Below, one piece after another: positions 1 through 14,794 of a stretch of 64,000 bases of DNA. How positions within the stretch are numbered: position 1 is the first letter of the stretch; each line of letters opens with the position of its first letter. The stretch spans positions 526,581 through 590,580 of the forward strand of contig JAREIK010000375.1 of the NCBI GenBank assembly GCA_029783825.1, given 5' to 3'. Both the position numbers and the translations under genes were made by a program. Source of the stretch: Sapria himalayana. Lineage: Eukaryota; Streptophyta; Magnoliopsida; Malpighiales; Rafflesiaceae. Under the pieces are notes generated by a model. That model searched no databases and had not been told where the DNA came from. It saw only the letters and a program-made list of their open reading frames with translations.

Positions 1-1957
1 ATGATATGAATGGATATTAAGTTTATGAAGCTTGTAGATATACATGTAGATGTAGTTATATATATTTTTTCATGTAATTAAATATAATTAGACATATGGC
101 TATGTATAGGTATTAATATAGATAAATACATTTATATATAGTAATATGTTGATATACATATTGTTAAATGCATTTATATATATAAATATAAATATATATA
201 TATATGTACCTATATTAAATATATTTTGTTATATTTATATATAGTCATGTTTATGTATACTATTTTTATAGCTATAGATATAGTAAAATACACTTATATA
301 AGAAATTCGAATTATATCACACATGCATATTGATGTATAGTTATGTTTAAATACACTTATATAAAATACACTTAAGTTTATGTATACTATTTATGTATAC
401 AATTTATATATAGTTATGTATATTGATGTAGATATCAAGTCGGCATACCTTATTCTGTTTATGTATTCTATTTATGTATCCTATTTATATGTAGTTATGT
501 ATATTAATGTAAATAAATATATTTATATATAGTTATATGTTGATATACATATCATGGTGATTAATGAAGTATGTATACGAATCCAAGCATACCAAATAAA
601 TGAAGTATGTATACGAATAAGTTTATATAAGCAATCCAAGCATACCATGGTGATTAATGAGGAAGAATTTTAGTAAAAGAAATAATAGAATCAAAATGCA
701 CATGCTTGCATTAAGATAATCGATGAAGAATTAGGGTATAAAACATACCTCAAATCAATAACAAATTATTATTTATCTTCGATTAAGTTTTGATGCGTCG
801 ATGTCAAGAGATAAATCATGGACTGCGGAGGACTTGCACTTCACTTGTTAGAGTTGTCTCTCGAGTCTTGACTACAAGTGAATATATATATATTACAAAA
901 ATATTTATATTTTTAATTATTAAAACATTAAATAAACAATATATATATATATAATACAAAAATAATCATTTATTTTATTTAGTATCAAAAATTTTTCAAT
1001 AAAATTAATGTACGTGTAGCAAGGTACACATGAAAAACAAACACCTTAAAATTTTTTAATATAATATTAATTAAACAATAAATATATAAATAATTTAAAA
1101 AATATATATATGCTTAGCCTTATAAAAAAATATCAAATAGCTACAAAATAAATAAACATCATTTAATAAGACTTACATGAAAAGATGAATTGTCTTCTAG
1201 CCACTCTCATAAGAGTTATAAAATACTCTTAATGTTAAAAAATATATAAAAATTTATATTTTATGGTTATAAATTTTTAAGAAATCATATTAATTTTTAT
1301 GATGATAATATGAAATAATTTTAAAAAGATAAAATTTCATATTAGTTGATATCATTAATAATTTTTTAAATTCAAAAAATTACTTAAAGTGAGAAGATAA
1401 TTAAAAAAAGTTATATTTATTATTTTAATAAATACTTAATATTAAAAGCTAATAGTAAAAATATTTCTCAATTATTTAATTCTTATAAATATTAGTAGGG
1501 GCAAACATTTATGTATTTATTTTAAAATATTAATTTATTTTTTTTAACTGTATTGAAAAAATTTTATATTTTTTTTATATTTCAAGATTTTTAAATTTTG
1601 TATTAATTATTTTTTTAAAAGTTTCCTATAATCATAAAATTTTTTTATACTTATAATAATATTAATATTTACTAGTTTATTTGTCAATTCAAATATTTTT
1701 GAATATATTTTTTATTTTATAATACAATGAATAATCTTATATTTATATTAGTAGAAATTTTAGTGTATGTTAATTTAATTTTTAAAATATCGAAAAAAAT
1801 TATTATACTTATGAATTAATTATGTAATGTTACTTTAATACAAATTTTAAAGTTTCTTAATTAAAAAGTTTTGAAAATTTTTTGTATAATTTTTTTAAAA
1901 ATTAATACATCATAAAAAAAGTTATTTTAGTCCTTATTTATATAATTTTTTTGTATT
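1..1957. repeat. AT-rich interspersed repeat, copy A
   Basis: This is non-coding AT-rich DNA. From about position 420 it matches, in the same order and orientation, the segment around 46320-47943. Shared landmarks are the phrase caagtcggcatacc, the phrase aatccaagcataccatg, the phrase caaatcaataacaaatta, a gcggagga motif and the final gttattttagtccttatt. Copy B continues into CACTA subterminal repeats and a CACTA terminus at 49130, so copy A is probably the inner part of a related CACTA-derived element. Here that element is cut at about 1957, where the TATC array begins. The first 420 bases are a variable TATA/ATGT-rich stretch. No gene was seen. Confidence 0.7.
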
Positions 1958-2760
1958 ATCTATTTGTCTATTTATTTTTAATCTATTTTTTAATCTATCT
2001 ATTTATCTATTTATCTATCTATCTATCTTTATATATGCTTTTTTATCTTACTGTCTATCTATTTTTCGACCTATATGTCTATCAGTCTGTCTGTTTTATC
2101 ACTATCTACCTATCTATCTATCTATATATCTACTATCTAACTATCTTTTTTTGTGACTATCTATCAGTATATATATTTATCTATCTATATATCTATCTGT
2201 CTATTAATCTGTCTAACTAGCTCTCTGTCTATATGTTTAAATATCTTTATTTCTCACTATCTATTTGTCTATCTATATATCTATTTAACTATCTATCTAT
2301 CTATCACTCAATCTAAAGGTATTTCTATCTATCTTTCTATCTATCTTTCTATATGTCTATCTATTTGTTTGTGTATCTACTTGTCTATCTATCTTTGAAT
2401 CTATCTTTTGATCTATCTATCTATCTATCATTCTATATGATAATCTATCTATTTGTCTATCAATCAATCAATCTATCTATCTATCTTTCTGTCTATCTGT
2501 ATGTATATCTATCTATCAATTTGTTTGTCTATCTGCTTGTCTATCTGTTTGTGTATCTATCTATCTATCTGTCTGTCTGTATGTCTGTCTATCTATTTAT
2601 CTATCTATCTATCTATCCATGTGTTTATCTATGTGTCCATCAATTTGTTTATCTGATTATCTATCTATCTATCTATCTATCTATATGACTATCTATCAAT
2701 CTATCTTTTTATATATCTATATGACTGTCTATCTATCTATCTTTTTATCTATCTACCTAT

Positions 2761-3330
2761 CTACCTAACTTTGTGTCAATTTGTCTTTCATTCTTTATAT
2801 CTATTTATGTGTCTATCTAGATGTCTATTTTTATGTCTATCAATCTATCCATCTATTTTTATTGATATCTAACTTTTTATCTATATTAATATAAATCTAT
2901 CTATTTGTATTTCTATATGTCTATCTAATTATCTATCTATGTGTCTATCTATATGTTTATCTGAATATCTATCTATCTATATGGAAATCTATCTGTCTAT
3001 CTTTGTATCTATCTAGCAATCTACCTAACTTTGTGTCAATTTGTATGTCAATCTTTCTATCTATTTGTCTATATATCTATATGTTTATTTTTATGTCTAT
3101 CTATATGTATATCTGTCTATCTATTTATTTATTTGTCTATCTATCTATCTAACTATTTGTATTGATATCTAACTCTTTAACTATATTTCTATATATCTAT
3201 CAATTTGCATTTCTATTTGTCTATCAATATATCTATCTATGTGTTTATCTGTGTGTCTATCTGTCTGTGTATCTATATATTTATCTATCTATCTTTCTAT
3301 CGATCATTCTATCTATCAAAGTATATATGT
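2761..3330. repeat. Diverged tandem duplication inside the TATC array (about 260-300 bp unit)
   Basis: The phrase ctacctaactttgtgtcaa occurs at 2761 and again at 3021. The phrase attgatatctaact occurs at 2861 and 3161. Matching variant units follow each copy in the same order. The offset drifts from 260 to 300 bases, so the copies have since gained or lost about 40 bases. Confidence 0.65.
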
Positions 3331-5334
3331 ATCTATTTATCTATCTATTTATCTTTTATCTATATATCTATTTGTATTATTATTTGTATACCTATCCATC
3401 TATCTATCTCTCTATCTATCTCTATATCTATGTATCTATTTAATAATCTGTTTAACTATTTGTCTAACTCTCTAATAATTTTTCTATCTATATCACTATC
3501 TTTCTATCTATCTATCAGTAAATCTCTCTATCTATATATTAATCAATATATCTGTATATTTATATGTTTATCTATCTATCTATATATCTATCTATCTTTA
3601 TATTTGTATATTTATTTTTCTATCTATTTATCTATCTATCTATCTATTTGTTTATCTATCTTTTTATCTATCTATCTAACTATCTGTCTATCTATATATC
3701 AATCGATCTATATGTCTATCAATTAATCTATCTGTCTATCTATCTTTCTTTCTTTCGATATATATGTCTATCTATCTGTCAATCTATCGATCTATCTATC
3801 TACCTACCTTTCTAATATTCTATCTATTTATCTATCGATCTATCTTTATATCTATCTATCAATATAGGTGTTTATCTATATATCTATCTATATATCTATT
3901 TATTAATTTATTTGGCTATCAATATATCTATTAATCTATCTATCAATTTGTCTATCAATCTATTTATAAATCTAGCTATAATGTATCAATCAATCTATCG
4001 ATCAAACAGACTATCTATCTCCATATTTTTCTATCAATCAATCATAATGTCTACCTATCTTTCTATCTATTTATATATTTATCTATCTGTCTATCTTTTC
4101 ATCTATTTATCTATCCATCTATCAATCTATATATCTATTTATTTATCTGTCTATCTTTCTCTCTTTCTATCTTTCTATCTAACTATCCTTCTATTTAATT
4201 ATCCTTCTATCAATATATCTATATATGTGTCTATCTATCTATTTAACTATCTATCAATCTCTCTATCTGTCTATCTCTCTGTCATTCTTTCTATCTAACT
4301 ATTTTACTATCTATCTGTCAATCTATTTGTCTATCTATCTGTCTATCTATCTAACTATCTATTGTCTATCTATCTATCTTACTGTCTATCTATTTGTTTA
4401 TCTATCTATCTATCTAACTAACTACCTATAAATCTATCAATCAATCTATCTATGTATTTGTACATCTATTTGTCTAACTAACTAACTATCTATCTATCTT
4501 AATATATCTATGTGTCTATCATTCAATCAATTAATCTATCTATATATTTATTTATCTATTAATCTATCTATCTTTCTATCTATATATTTCTCCATCTATT
4601 TATTTGTCAATCTATTTGTCTATCTATCTATCTTTCTCTCTATATATTTGTCTATATATTTTTCTATCTATCTAATTATATATCTTTCTATCAATCTGTA
4701 TATATATCTAACAATTTATTTTTTATATCTAAATGTCTTTCCATTTATCTATATATATATCTATCTAATTATCTATCTATCTATATATCTATCTATTTGT
4801 CTATCTATCTCTATATCTATCTGTCTATATATTTGTCTATCTATATGTCAATATATCTTTCTATATTATTTGTCTGTCTTTATATCTTTCTTTCTTTCAA
4901 TCTATCTATTAATCTATCTATCTATCTATCTATCTATTTGTCTATATATTTATCAATAAATTTATCTATATATCTATCTATATATTTATCTTTTTATCTA
5001 TCTATATATCTTTTTTTTCATCTATATGTTTATCTATCTATCTATCAATCTGCATATCTATGTCTATCTAACTATCCTTCTACCTATTTATCTATTTATC
5101 TATTTAACTATCTTTCTATATATATATATATATATATATCTATCTATATGTATATCAATCTGTCTATCTATCTTTCTATCAATCATTCTATCAATCTATC
5201 TATCTATAAATTTGTCTTAAAATATGTCTATCAATCTATCTATTATTCTAATTAACAATCTGTCTATAAATCTATTATTCTAACTATATACCTATCTATC
5301 TATCTATTTGTCTATCTATCAATCTATGTATCTA

Positions 5335-5336
<2 letters not shown>

Positions 5337-5369
<33 letters not shown>
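5337..5369. repeat. (TA)n run inside the TATC array
   Basis: About 33 bases of uninterrupted TA alternate within the tetranucleotide array. Such runs probably arise by slippage where ctat units lost their C. Confidence 0.9.
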
Positions 5370-5373
<4 letters not shown>

Positions 5374-8300
5374 CTATCTGACTGTCTATTTATTCATCTA
5401 TCTATCTATCTACCTATCTATCCATCTTTCTATCTATCTATATAACTATCTATTTGTCTATCTATTTGTCTATCTATCCATCCAATATCTATCTATCTAT
5501 TCGTCTTCCTATTTATTTATCTGTCTATCTACAAGTCTTTTTAATTGACTTTCTATTTGACTATTTATTGTCTATCTATATGCGTGTCTATATGTCTATC
5601 TATCGGTCTATCTATAATTTTATCTATCTGTCAATCTATCTTTCCATCTATTTATCTATTTATCTATTTATCTATTTATCTCTCTGTATTTCTATGTCTA
5701 TTTTACTTTCTATCTGTTTATATATCTCTCTGTCTATTTGTCTATTTATCAGTCTATCTACTTATCTTTCTATATGTCTGTCTATCTTTTATTATATTTA
5801 TTTGTGTATCTATATTTTTATTTATTTGTCTATCTATCTGTATATTTATTTGTGTATCTATTTGTCAATCGATATGCCCATCTATCTATCTATCTAATTA
5901 TATATCAATTTATTTATTTATCTATCTGTCTATATATCTATTTATATGTCTATCAATCTATATGTGTATCTATATATTTGTTAATATATCAATCTGTCAA
6001 TCTATTTATCTATTTATTTATCTATTTATCTATCTACCAATCTATCTATCTTTCTATGTATCTTTTTCTTTATCTTTCCATTAGTCTATCAAACTATAAG
6101 TCTATATATCTATATAGTTGTATATCTATCTATCTATCCATCAATCTGTCTATCTATCTATATATTTGTCTATCTATTTATTTTTCAAACTATCTATATG
6201 TTTGTCTAATCATGTTCATATCTGTATATATGTCTAACTTTCTATTTATCTAATTATCTATCTGTCTATGTATCTATTTATCTCTCTATCAAACTGTCAA
6301 TCTAGTTATCTATATATGTGTTTATCTTTGTATCTATCTAATTCACTAACTAACTAATAATATATTTATCTATATGTCTATTTGTCTATCTATCTATATA
6401 TCTATATATATGTCTATCTATCTATTTATCAATCTATTTATCTATCAATCTATTTTTTTATCTATCTATCTGCAAATCTATATATCTTTCTATCTATCTA
6501 TTTATATATCTATCTATTAATCTATCAATCTATAAGTCTATGAATTTATCCATCTATCTATCTATCTATTTATATATTTGTCTATCTATCAATTTGTATA
6601 ACTATCTATATGTCTATTTCATTATCTATATATCTATATATATGTCTAACTTTCTATTTGTATTTTTTATCTATCTATCTATGTATCTATTTGTCTATCT
6701 ATCAATCTGTTAATTTATCAATATATCTATTTGTTTATATTTCTATCTACTAATTTACTAACTAACTAAAGATATATCTATCTATCTATTGGTCTATCTC
6801 TCTATCTATTTGTCTGTCTGCCTGTCTACCTAATTATTTGTCTATCTATCTATCTATCTATCTACCTATGTATCTATTTGCTTATCAATTTAAATATCTA
6901 TATATCTATTTGTTTGTCTGTTTGTCAATCTTTCTATCTATTTATCTATCTATATGTCTATCTATGTGTCTATCTGTATATCTCTCTATTTTTTTATATA
7001 ACAATTTGTTGACTTATATATTTGTCTATCTATCTGTCTATCAATCTTCAATTTAAAAATCTATCTATATGTCTATATGTCTATCCGTCCATCTATCTAT
7101 TTTTCTATCAAATTTTATATCTATCTATTTATATGTCTATCTATCAAACTATCTAGTTGCCTATTAGTGTAATCATCTATCTCTCTATATGTATATTTGT
7201 TTATCTATCTATCTTATGTTTGTTTATCTATCTAACAATCTATCTATAAATATATCTATCTATGTATAATTCTATTTTTTTGTCTGTCACTTTTCTATCT
7301 GTATATGTTTTTATGTGTTTATCTATCAATCTATTTATTTATCTATCTACATGTCTATCTATCTATCAGTCTATATATCTATCTATTTGTATATCTATAT
7401 ACCTATCCATTTGTCTATTTGTCTGCCTATCTATCTATCCTTCTAATTGTATATCTATAAATCTAACTATATATCTATCTTTGAATCTCTATATATGTCT
7501 ATCTGTCTATCTATCTATCTATCAGCATATCAATATATCTATCTACCTATGATTCTGCATATCTTAATGTGTATCTGTCTATATGTCTATCTATCTATCT
7601 TTCTATGTATCCATTATTTGTTTATCTATATATCTATATATCTATCTGCATATCTATCTTTCTATATATCTAACTTTCTATCTATCTAAATATTTTATTA
7701 TTTATCTATTATCTATATATTTGTGTATATATCTATATATCTATATATCTCTCTCTATATCTACCTATCTTTTTATATGACTATTTATCTATCTGTCTAT
7801 CTATCTATATTTTTATCTAACTATCTATCTATTAATCTATTTGACTATCTGTCTATATATCTATATGTATATAAATCTTTCTAACTAAATATATATCTAT
7901 TTTCATATCTTTCTTTCTATTGATCTACATTTCTATATATCTACCTATCTATCTATCTATTTTTATATATGTCTATGTTTAAATCTATATATCTATGTAA
8001 CTATCTATCTTTCTATCTATTTATCTGTCTGACTATCTAACTATCTTTATGTTATGAGTCTATCAATCTATCATGCAATCAATCATTCTATCTATCTATC
8101 TATCTATATATCTGTCTATTTTTCTAACTATCTATTTCTATATAAATCTTTCTATTTATATGTTTACATATCCAACTATTTATTAGTCTATTAGTCCATT
8201 AGTCTATTAGTTTATAAGTCTAAATGTCTCCTTATTTATCTACCTATTTTTCTATCTGTCTATCTATCTTTTTATCTGTCTATCAATTTACTAATCTGTC

Positions 8301-9138
8301 TATCTATTTATCTATCTATTAACTTTTCATCAATCTATCTAACTATTTGTCTATCTTTCTATAGGTATATCTATCTTTCTTTCTATATTTCAATTTGTCT
8401 ATCTATATATCTATTTATGTGTCTATCTATCTAAATCTCTAACTAACTATTTGTCTGTCTATTTATTTATCTATCTAACTATCTAACTATCTATTTTTCT
8501 ATTAGTCTATAAGTCTATCTATCTATCTGATTATCTTTATATGTGTTTATATGTATCTATCTATCTTATTATCTTTATATGTGTTTATATGTCTATCTAT
8601 CTATTTATCTATATATCAATTTGTGTATCTTAATATATATATTTATATCTATCTATCTATCTATCTTTTTATCTATCTGTATATGTATTTATCTATATAT
8701 CTATCTATTAGACTATTTGACTATATGTCTATCTCTTTATTTCTTTATATGCCTTTATGTTTTTCATTCTATATAAGTCTATGTGTTTTTTATCTCTATA
8801 TCAATTTGTCTAATCGTCTATATTTCTATATTTCTATATGTATATCTTTTTTTCTACCTATATATATATATATATATATATATCTCTCTCTCTCTCTATT
8901 TATCTATCTATCTATCTATATGTTTGTATATCTTTTTATTTGTCTATCTATCAATATATCTATTTGTATATCTATCCATCAAATGATCTAGCTATATGTC
9001 TATCTATCTATCTATCTTTCTATATGTCTATATGCTAATCTATTAATATATGTAACTATCTAAGTACCTATCTTTCTATCTGTCTATCCATCTAAATGTC
9101 TAACTTTCTTTCTATCTATTGGTCTATAAGTCAATATA

Positions 9139-9140
<2 letters not shown>

Positions 9141-9180
<40 letters not shown>
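9141..9180. repeat. (TA)20 run inside the TATC array
   Basis: Forty bases of perfect TA alternation are flanked on both sides by TATC-type units. Confidence 0.9.
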
Positions 9181-9186
<6 letters not shown>

Positions 9187-10080
9187 CCATCAATATGTAT
9201 ATCTTTTTATTTATATGTCTCTATCAATATATCTATCCATATGTCTATCTCTCTATTTTTCTATCTATCTATGTATCTATCTGTCTATTTATTAATTTTC
9301 CAATCTTTCAATTTATCTATTTGTTTATCTTTCTATCTATCTATTTCACTAACTAACTAACAATATATCTGTCTATATGTTTATCTATCTTTTTGTCTAT
9401 TTGTCTAACTATTTAACTATCATTATGTCTATTAGTCTATTAGTTTATCTATCTTCTGTTAATCTCTCTAACTACCTATGTGTATGTTAAGCTAACTGTT
9501 TATTTGTCTATCTATTTGTTTATTTACCTATATGTCTATATATCTATCTGCCTATCTATTTATGTCTCTTTGTTTTTATGTGTCTATATATTAATCTATC
9601 TATTCGTATATCTATCTATCTATCTTATTTTTGTGTATCTATCTATCTATCTATTTATTTATCTATCTATCTATCTATTTGTGTATTTCATCTGGTTGTC
9701 TATCTATCTCTTTGCTAACTATGTTTATATGTGTATATATATATATATATATATCTATCTATCTATTTATCTATCTATCTATTTATCTATCTTTTCCACT
9801 TATCTATCTATTTGTCTATATATGTATCTATCTATCTCTTTTTCTATCTATCTGTCTATATATATCTATTTATTTGTATATCTATCAATCAATATATATA
9901 TATCTATCTGTAAATCTATTTAACTGTCTATCTATATATTTTTCTATCAATTTATCTATCGATCTATTTATCTATATGTTTATATGTCTATTTATCTATC
10001 TATTTTTTTTCTATTTATCTATATATTTGTTTATCTATCTATCTATCTATCTAAATATTTTTCTTTCTATCTATTTATCT

Positions 10081-10087
10081 ATATATA

Positions 10088-10123
<36 letters not shown>

Positions 10124-10131
10124 TGTATGTA
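10081..10131. repeat. Compound (TA)n-(ATGT)n microsatellite
   Basis: A TA run of about 16 bases passes directly into about nine units of ATGT, and the TATC array then resumes. It is a local switch of the tetranucleotide unit, from ctat to atgt. Confidence 0.9.
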
Positions 10132-11039
10132 TATATCTACCTATTTTCCAATCTTTCCTTTTTTATATCTATCAATCTATTTATATGTCTATCTGACTAT
10201 CTATCTATTAATTTATTTGAATATCAATCTATCTGTCTATTTGTCTATCTATATAAACATCTATATGTTTATCTTACCATCTTTCTATCTATCTATCTAT
10301 ATATTTTGCTATCTATCTATTTGTCTATGTATAAATTTGTATATATGTCTATGTGTCAATCTATATATCTATGTAACTATCTATCTTTCAATCTAACTAT
10401 CTGACTAACTATGTAACTATCTTTATATCTATTAGACTATAATTCTATAATTCAATCAATCAATCTATTTATCTATATATCTATTTATCTATCTATCTAT
10501 CTAACTTTTTATTTGTATATCGATATATATATTTATCTGTCTAACTATCCAACTATCTATTAGTCTATCAGTAAATTAGTTTATATGTCAAACTGTCTGT
10601 TTATTTATCTATCTTTCTTTGTATTTTTCTATCTATGTATATATCTATCTATTTATATATCTCTCTATCTGCCTATTTACCTATCTCTCTATATAACTAT
10701 TTGTCCAGTAGTCTACCTGATAATTTGTCTATCTTTATATATGTATTTCTTTCTATATTTCTGTCTTTTTTTATCTATCTATCTATAGACCTATGTATTT
10801 TTCTAACTATCAAACTATCTATGTATCAATCTATCTAACTATCTTGTATCAATCTGTCTATGTATCTATCTATCTAACTATCTAACTATCTATTTTTCGA
10901 TCAGCCTATTAGTCTATCTTTCTATCTGACTATCTATAGATGTGTTTTTGTGTCTATCTATCTAATTGTCTATATAGCTATTTGTCTATCTATCTATATA
11001 TCTATATATCTATCTATCTATCTAATTATCTATCTATCT

Positions 11040-11165
11040 ACCTATCTATCTACCTATCTATCTACCTATCTATCATCCCTCTATCTATTTGTTTACCTGT
11101 CTATCATCCCTATATCTATCTCTCTACCTGTCTATCATCCCTCTATCTATTTGTCTATATGGCTA
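11040..11165. repeat. Local catccc-marked sub-repeat in the TATC array
   Basis: Three units of about 32 bases each begin with ctatcatccc and continue with ctctatctatttgt-like sequence and an acctgt end. They are distinct from the surrounding array because of the repeated ccc variant. Confidence 0.75.
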
Positions 11166-12625
11166 TGTCTTTATCTCTCTATCTACCTTTGAGTTTATCA
11201 ATCTTTAAGTCTATTTATCTTTCTATCAATATATAAAATTGTGTATATGCCTATTTGTCTATATGTTTATCATTCTATCTCTCTATCAATCTATCTTTAT
11301 ATCTATATCTTGTGAATCTATCTAGATATCTATCTATCAACTAATCTATTTGTCTATATGTCTATATGTCTAACTTTGAATCTATGTAACTATCTATCTG
11401 TGTAGCTGTCTAACTATTTAACTATTTTTATGTTAATCTTCCTATCAATAAATAAATAAATAAAATATATATATATATATATATATATCCATCTATCAAT
11501 CTATATATCGATCTATTTGTATGTCTATCTATCTATTTGTTTATCTATCTATCTATATATCTATATATCTATCTATCTATCTACCTAACAACTAACTATC
11601 TATCTATCTATTTATCTCTTTATCTATTTATCTATCTATCTATTTGTCTGTCTATCTGTCTATCTCTCTATCTATCTTTCTATTAGGCTATCAATGTATA
11701 AGTCTATGTGTCTATCCATTGATCTGTCTATCTATCTATCTATATATTTGTCTAACTATGTATATGTTTATCTCTTTATTTGTATATCTATCTAATTGTC
11801 TATCTTTCTATTTATATATCTATCTATATGTCTAACTTTCTATTTGTCTATTTATTTAACTATCTATGTATCTATCTGTCTATCTATCCATCTATCAAAC
11901 TATCAATCAATCTATCTGTTTATCTATATATCTTTCTAATTCACTAACTGACTAAAAATCTATTTGTATATCTGTCTATCTATGTATTTTTCTATCTATC
12001 TAACTATTTAACTGTATTTATATCTATTAGTCTATTTATATATCTAAAAATCTATTTATCTATCTATTTATTTATCTATCTATCTATATGTTTATATGTC
12101 TATCATCAATTTTTCTGTCTATCTATCTATCTATTTATCTATCTGTATATCTATTTATTTTATTATCTATTTTTTGTCTATCTATCTATATATCTTTCGA
12201 TGTAACTATCAATCAATCAATCTATCTATTAATCTATTTATATGTTTATATGTCTATCAGACTATCTATCTAATTATCTAACTATCTAATTGTTTATCTA
12301 TCTATTTATCTATCCATCTATCTTTCAAACTATCTAATTGTATATTAGTCGATCAATAGATTTTCTCTATTTGTCTATATGTTTATCTATTTTTTTTGTG
12401 TCTATGTGTCTATCTATATATCTATCTATCTGCCTATTAGTTTCTATCTATCAATATGTTTCTCTGTCTTTCTATTTATATGTGTTTATCTCTCTATATT
12501 TGCATTGTATCTATCTATCGATCGATCTATCGCTCTATCTATCAGTCAAAAAATTTATTTGGCTATCTACCTATCTATTTATCTATATATCTCACTATCT
12601 ATATATCTATCTATTTGTATATTTA

Positions 12626-12662
<37 letters not shown>

Positions 12663-14794
12663 TAATTTATTTATTTATTTATATTTATCTATCTATATAT
12701 CTATGTATCTATCTATCTATCTATATGTTTATCTATTAATATGTGTATATCTATCTATCTATTTTTTGTTAATTTATCTATCTCCATATCTATCTATATA
12801 TATAACTATTTATCAATCTATCAAAATATTTAGCTGTCTATGTATTTATCTATGCATTTTTGTAAATATCTATATATCTATATATCTATCTATATATCTA
12901 CCTATATTCTTATTTGGCTATCTATCTATCTGTCTATCTAACTATATGCCTATCTGACTATCTATCTATTAATCAATTTCATTATCTATCTATCTTTCTA
13001 TCTCTCTATCTATCTATATTTCAATCTATCAATCTACATATATATCTATTTGTCTATCTAACTATATATATATCTATCTATTTATATAGTTATCTCTATA
13101 TCTCCCCATCTATCGATTTGAATATCTGTATAATATCTATCTATTTATCTATCTAAATATCTATCTATTTGTTTATTTATATAACTTTTTGTCAATATAT
13201 CTATCTATAATTCTTTCTATCTGTCTATATGTCTATTTGACTATCTGTCAAATATTATATCTAGCTATCTAATAATATGTTTATCTATCTATCTATCATT
13301 CTATCTATCTTTCTATCTATTTATCTATCTATATGTCTGTCTGTCTGTTTGTCTATCTAACTATATGTCTATCTATGTATCTTTCTATCTATCTATATAT
13401 CTATATATTTATATATCTATCTATCTTTTTATATTTTACATTTGTTGATCTTTCTATCTATCTATATAAGTTTCTATCTGTCCATTTGTCTATCTATCTA
13501 CTTTCCTATCTGCATATCAATCTATCAATATATCTTTTAATAATTTGATCTATCTATCTATATGTATTTCTGCCTATATTTCTATATGGCTATCTGGCTA
13601 TCTATCTATCTGTCTATATATCGATTTATCTATTTTTATATCTATTATCTCATTATTCATTGATATATCTATATATAAATCTATATATCTATTTATCTAT
13701 TTATATGTCTATCTATTTATCTCTCTATCTCTATATATGTCAATTTGTCCATCCATTTATCTATCTATCTTTTATATAATATCCATCTTTCTACCTATCT
13801 ATTTTTTCTATCTCTGTCTATCCATCTATATATCTTTTTATCTATCTATCGATGTATCTATATATTTATCTATTTATCTATCAACCTATCTATAATTCTA
13901 GCAATCTATTTGTCTATTTGTCTATTTTTCTATTTCTTTATATTTTTATTTGTTTATTTATTTATATTACTATCTATCCATATATTTGATTATCATTCTA
14001 AGTGCCTATCTATCTTTTTAACTAATTATCTATTTGCATATTTTTCTATTAGTCTATAAGTGTATTTATTTATCTATGAATCTATTTATTTGTCTATGTA
14101 TCTTTGTGTCTATGTATCTATCTGTCTATCTACCTCTCTATCTATGTAACAATTTGTCTATGCGTCTTGTGCCAGTATGTCTTTCTATCTATCTATCTAA
14201 CTATCTATATGTATATATATCTATCTTTCTATCTGTCTATCTATCTAGCTATCTATTAGTCTATTAGTCTATCAATTTATCTGTATATCTATCTATCTAT
14301 ATTTCTATTTGGCCTTCTGTCTCTCTATATTTCTATTTGTCTATTTGTCTTTTTATCTATTAATCTATCTATCTATCTCTTGATCTATGTATCTATTTAT
14401 CTATCTATCTATGTATATATTTATCTATCTATTTATTTATTTTTCTATTTATATATTTGTATATGTGTCTATTTATTTATATATCTATCTTTATATCAAT
14501 ATTTATATCTATCTTTATATCTATATATTTATTTATATATCTATCTGTCAATATGTTTATATGTCTATGTGTTTATTTATCAATTTATCTATTTGTCTAA
14601 CTATCAATTATTATATAAGTGTATTTTCCTATATGTGAATCTTTCTATGAGTCTATGTAACTTTCTGTCTATGTGTCTATCTTTCTATATATCAATCAAT
14701 CAATCAATCTGTCTATGTATCTATGTGTCTACATAACTATCTATCAATCTATTTTTATATCAATTTGTCTATCTATCTATCTAGCCATCTATCT

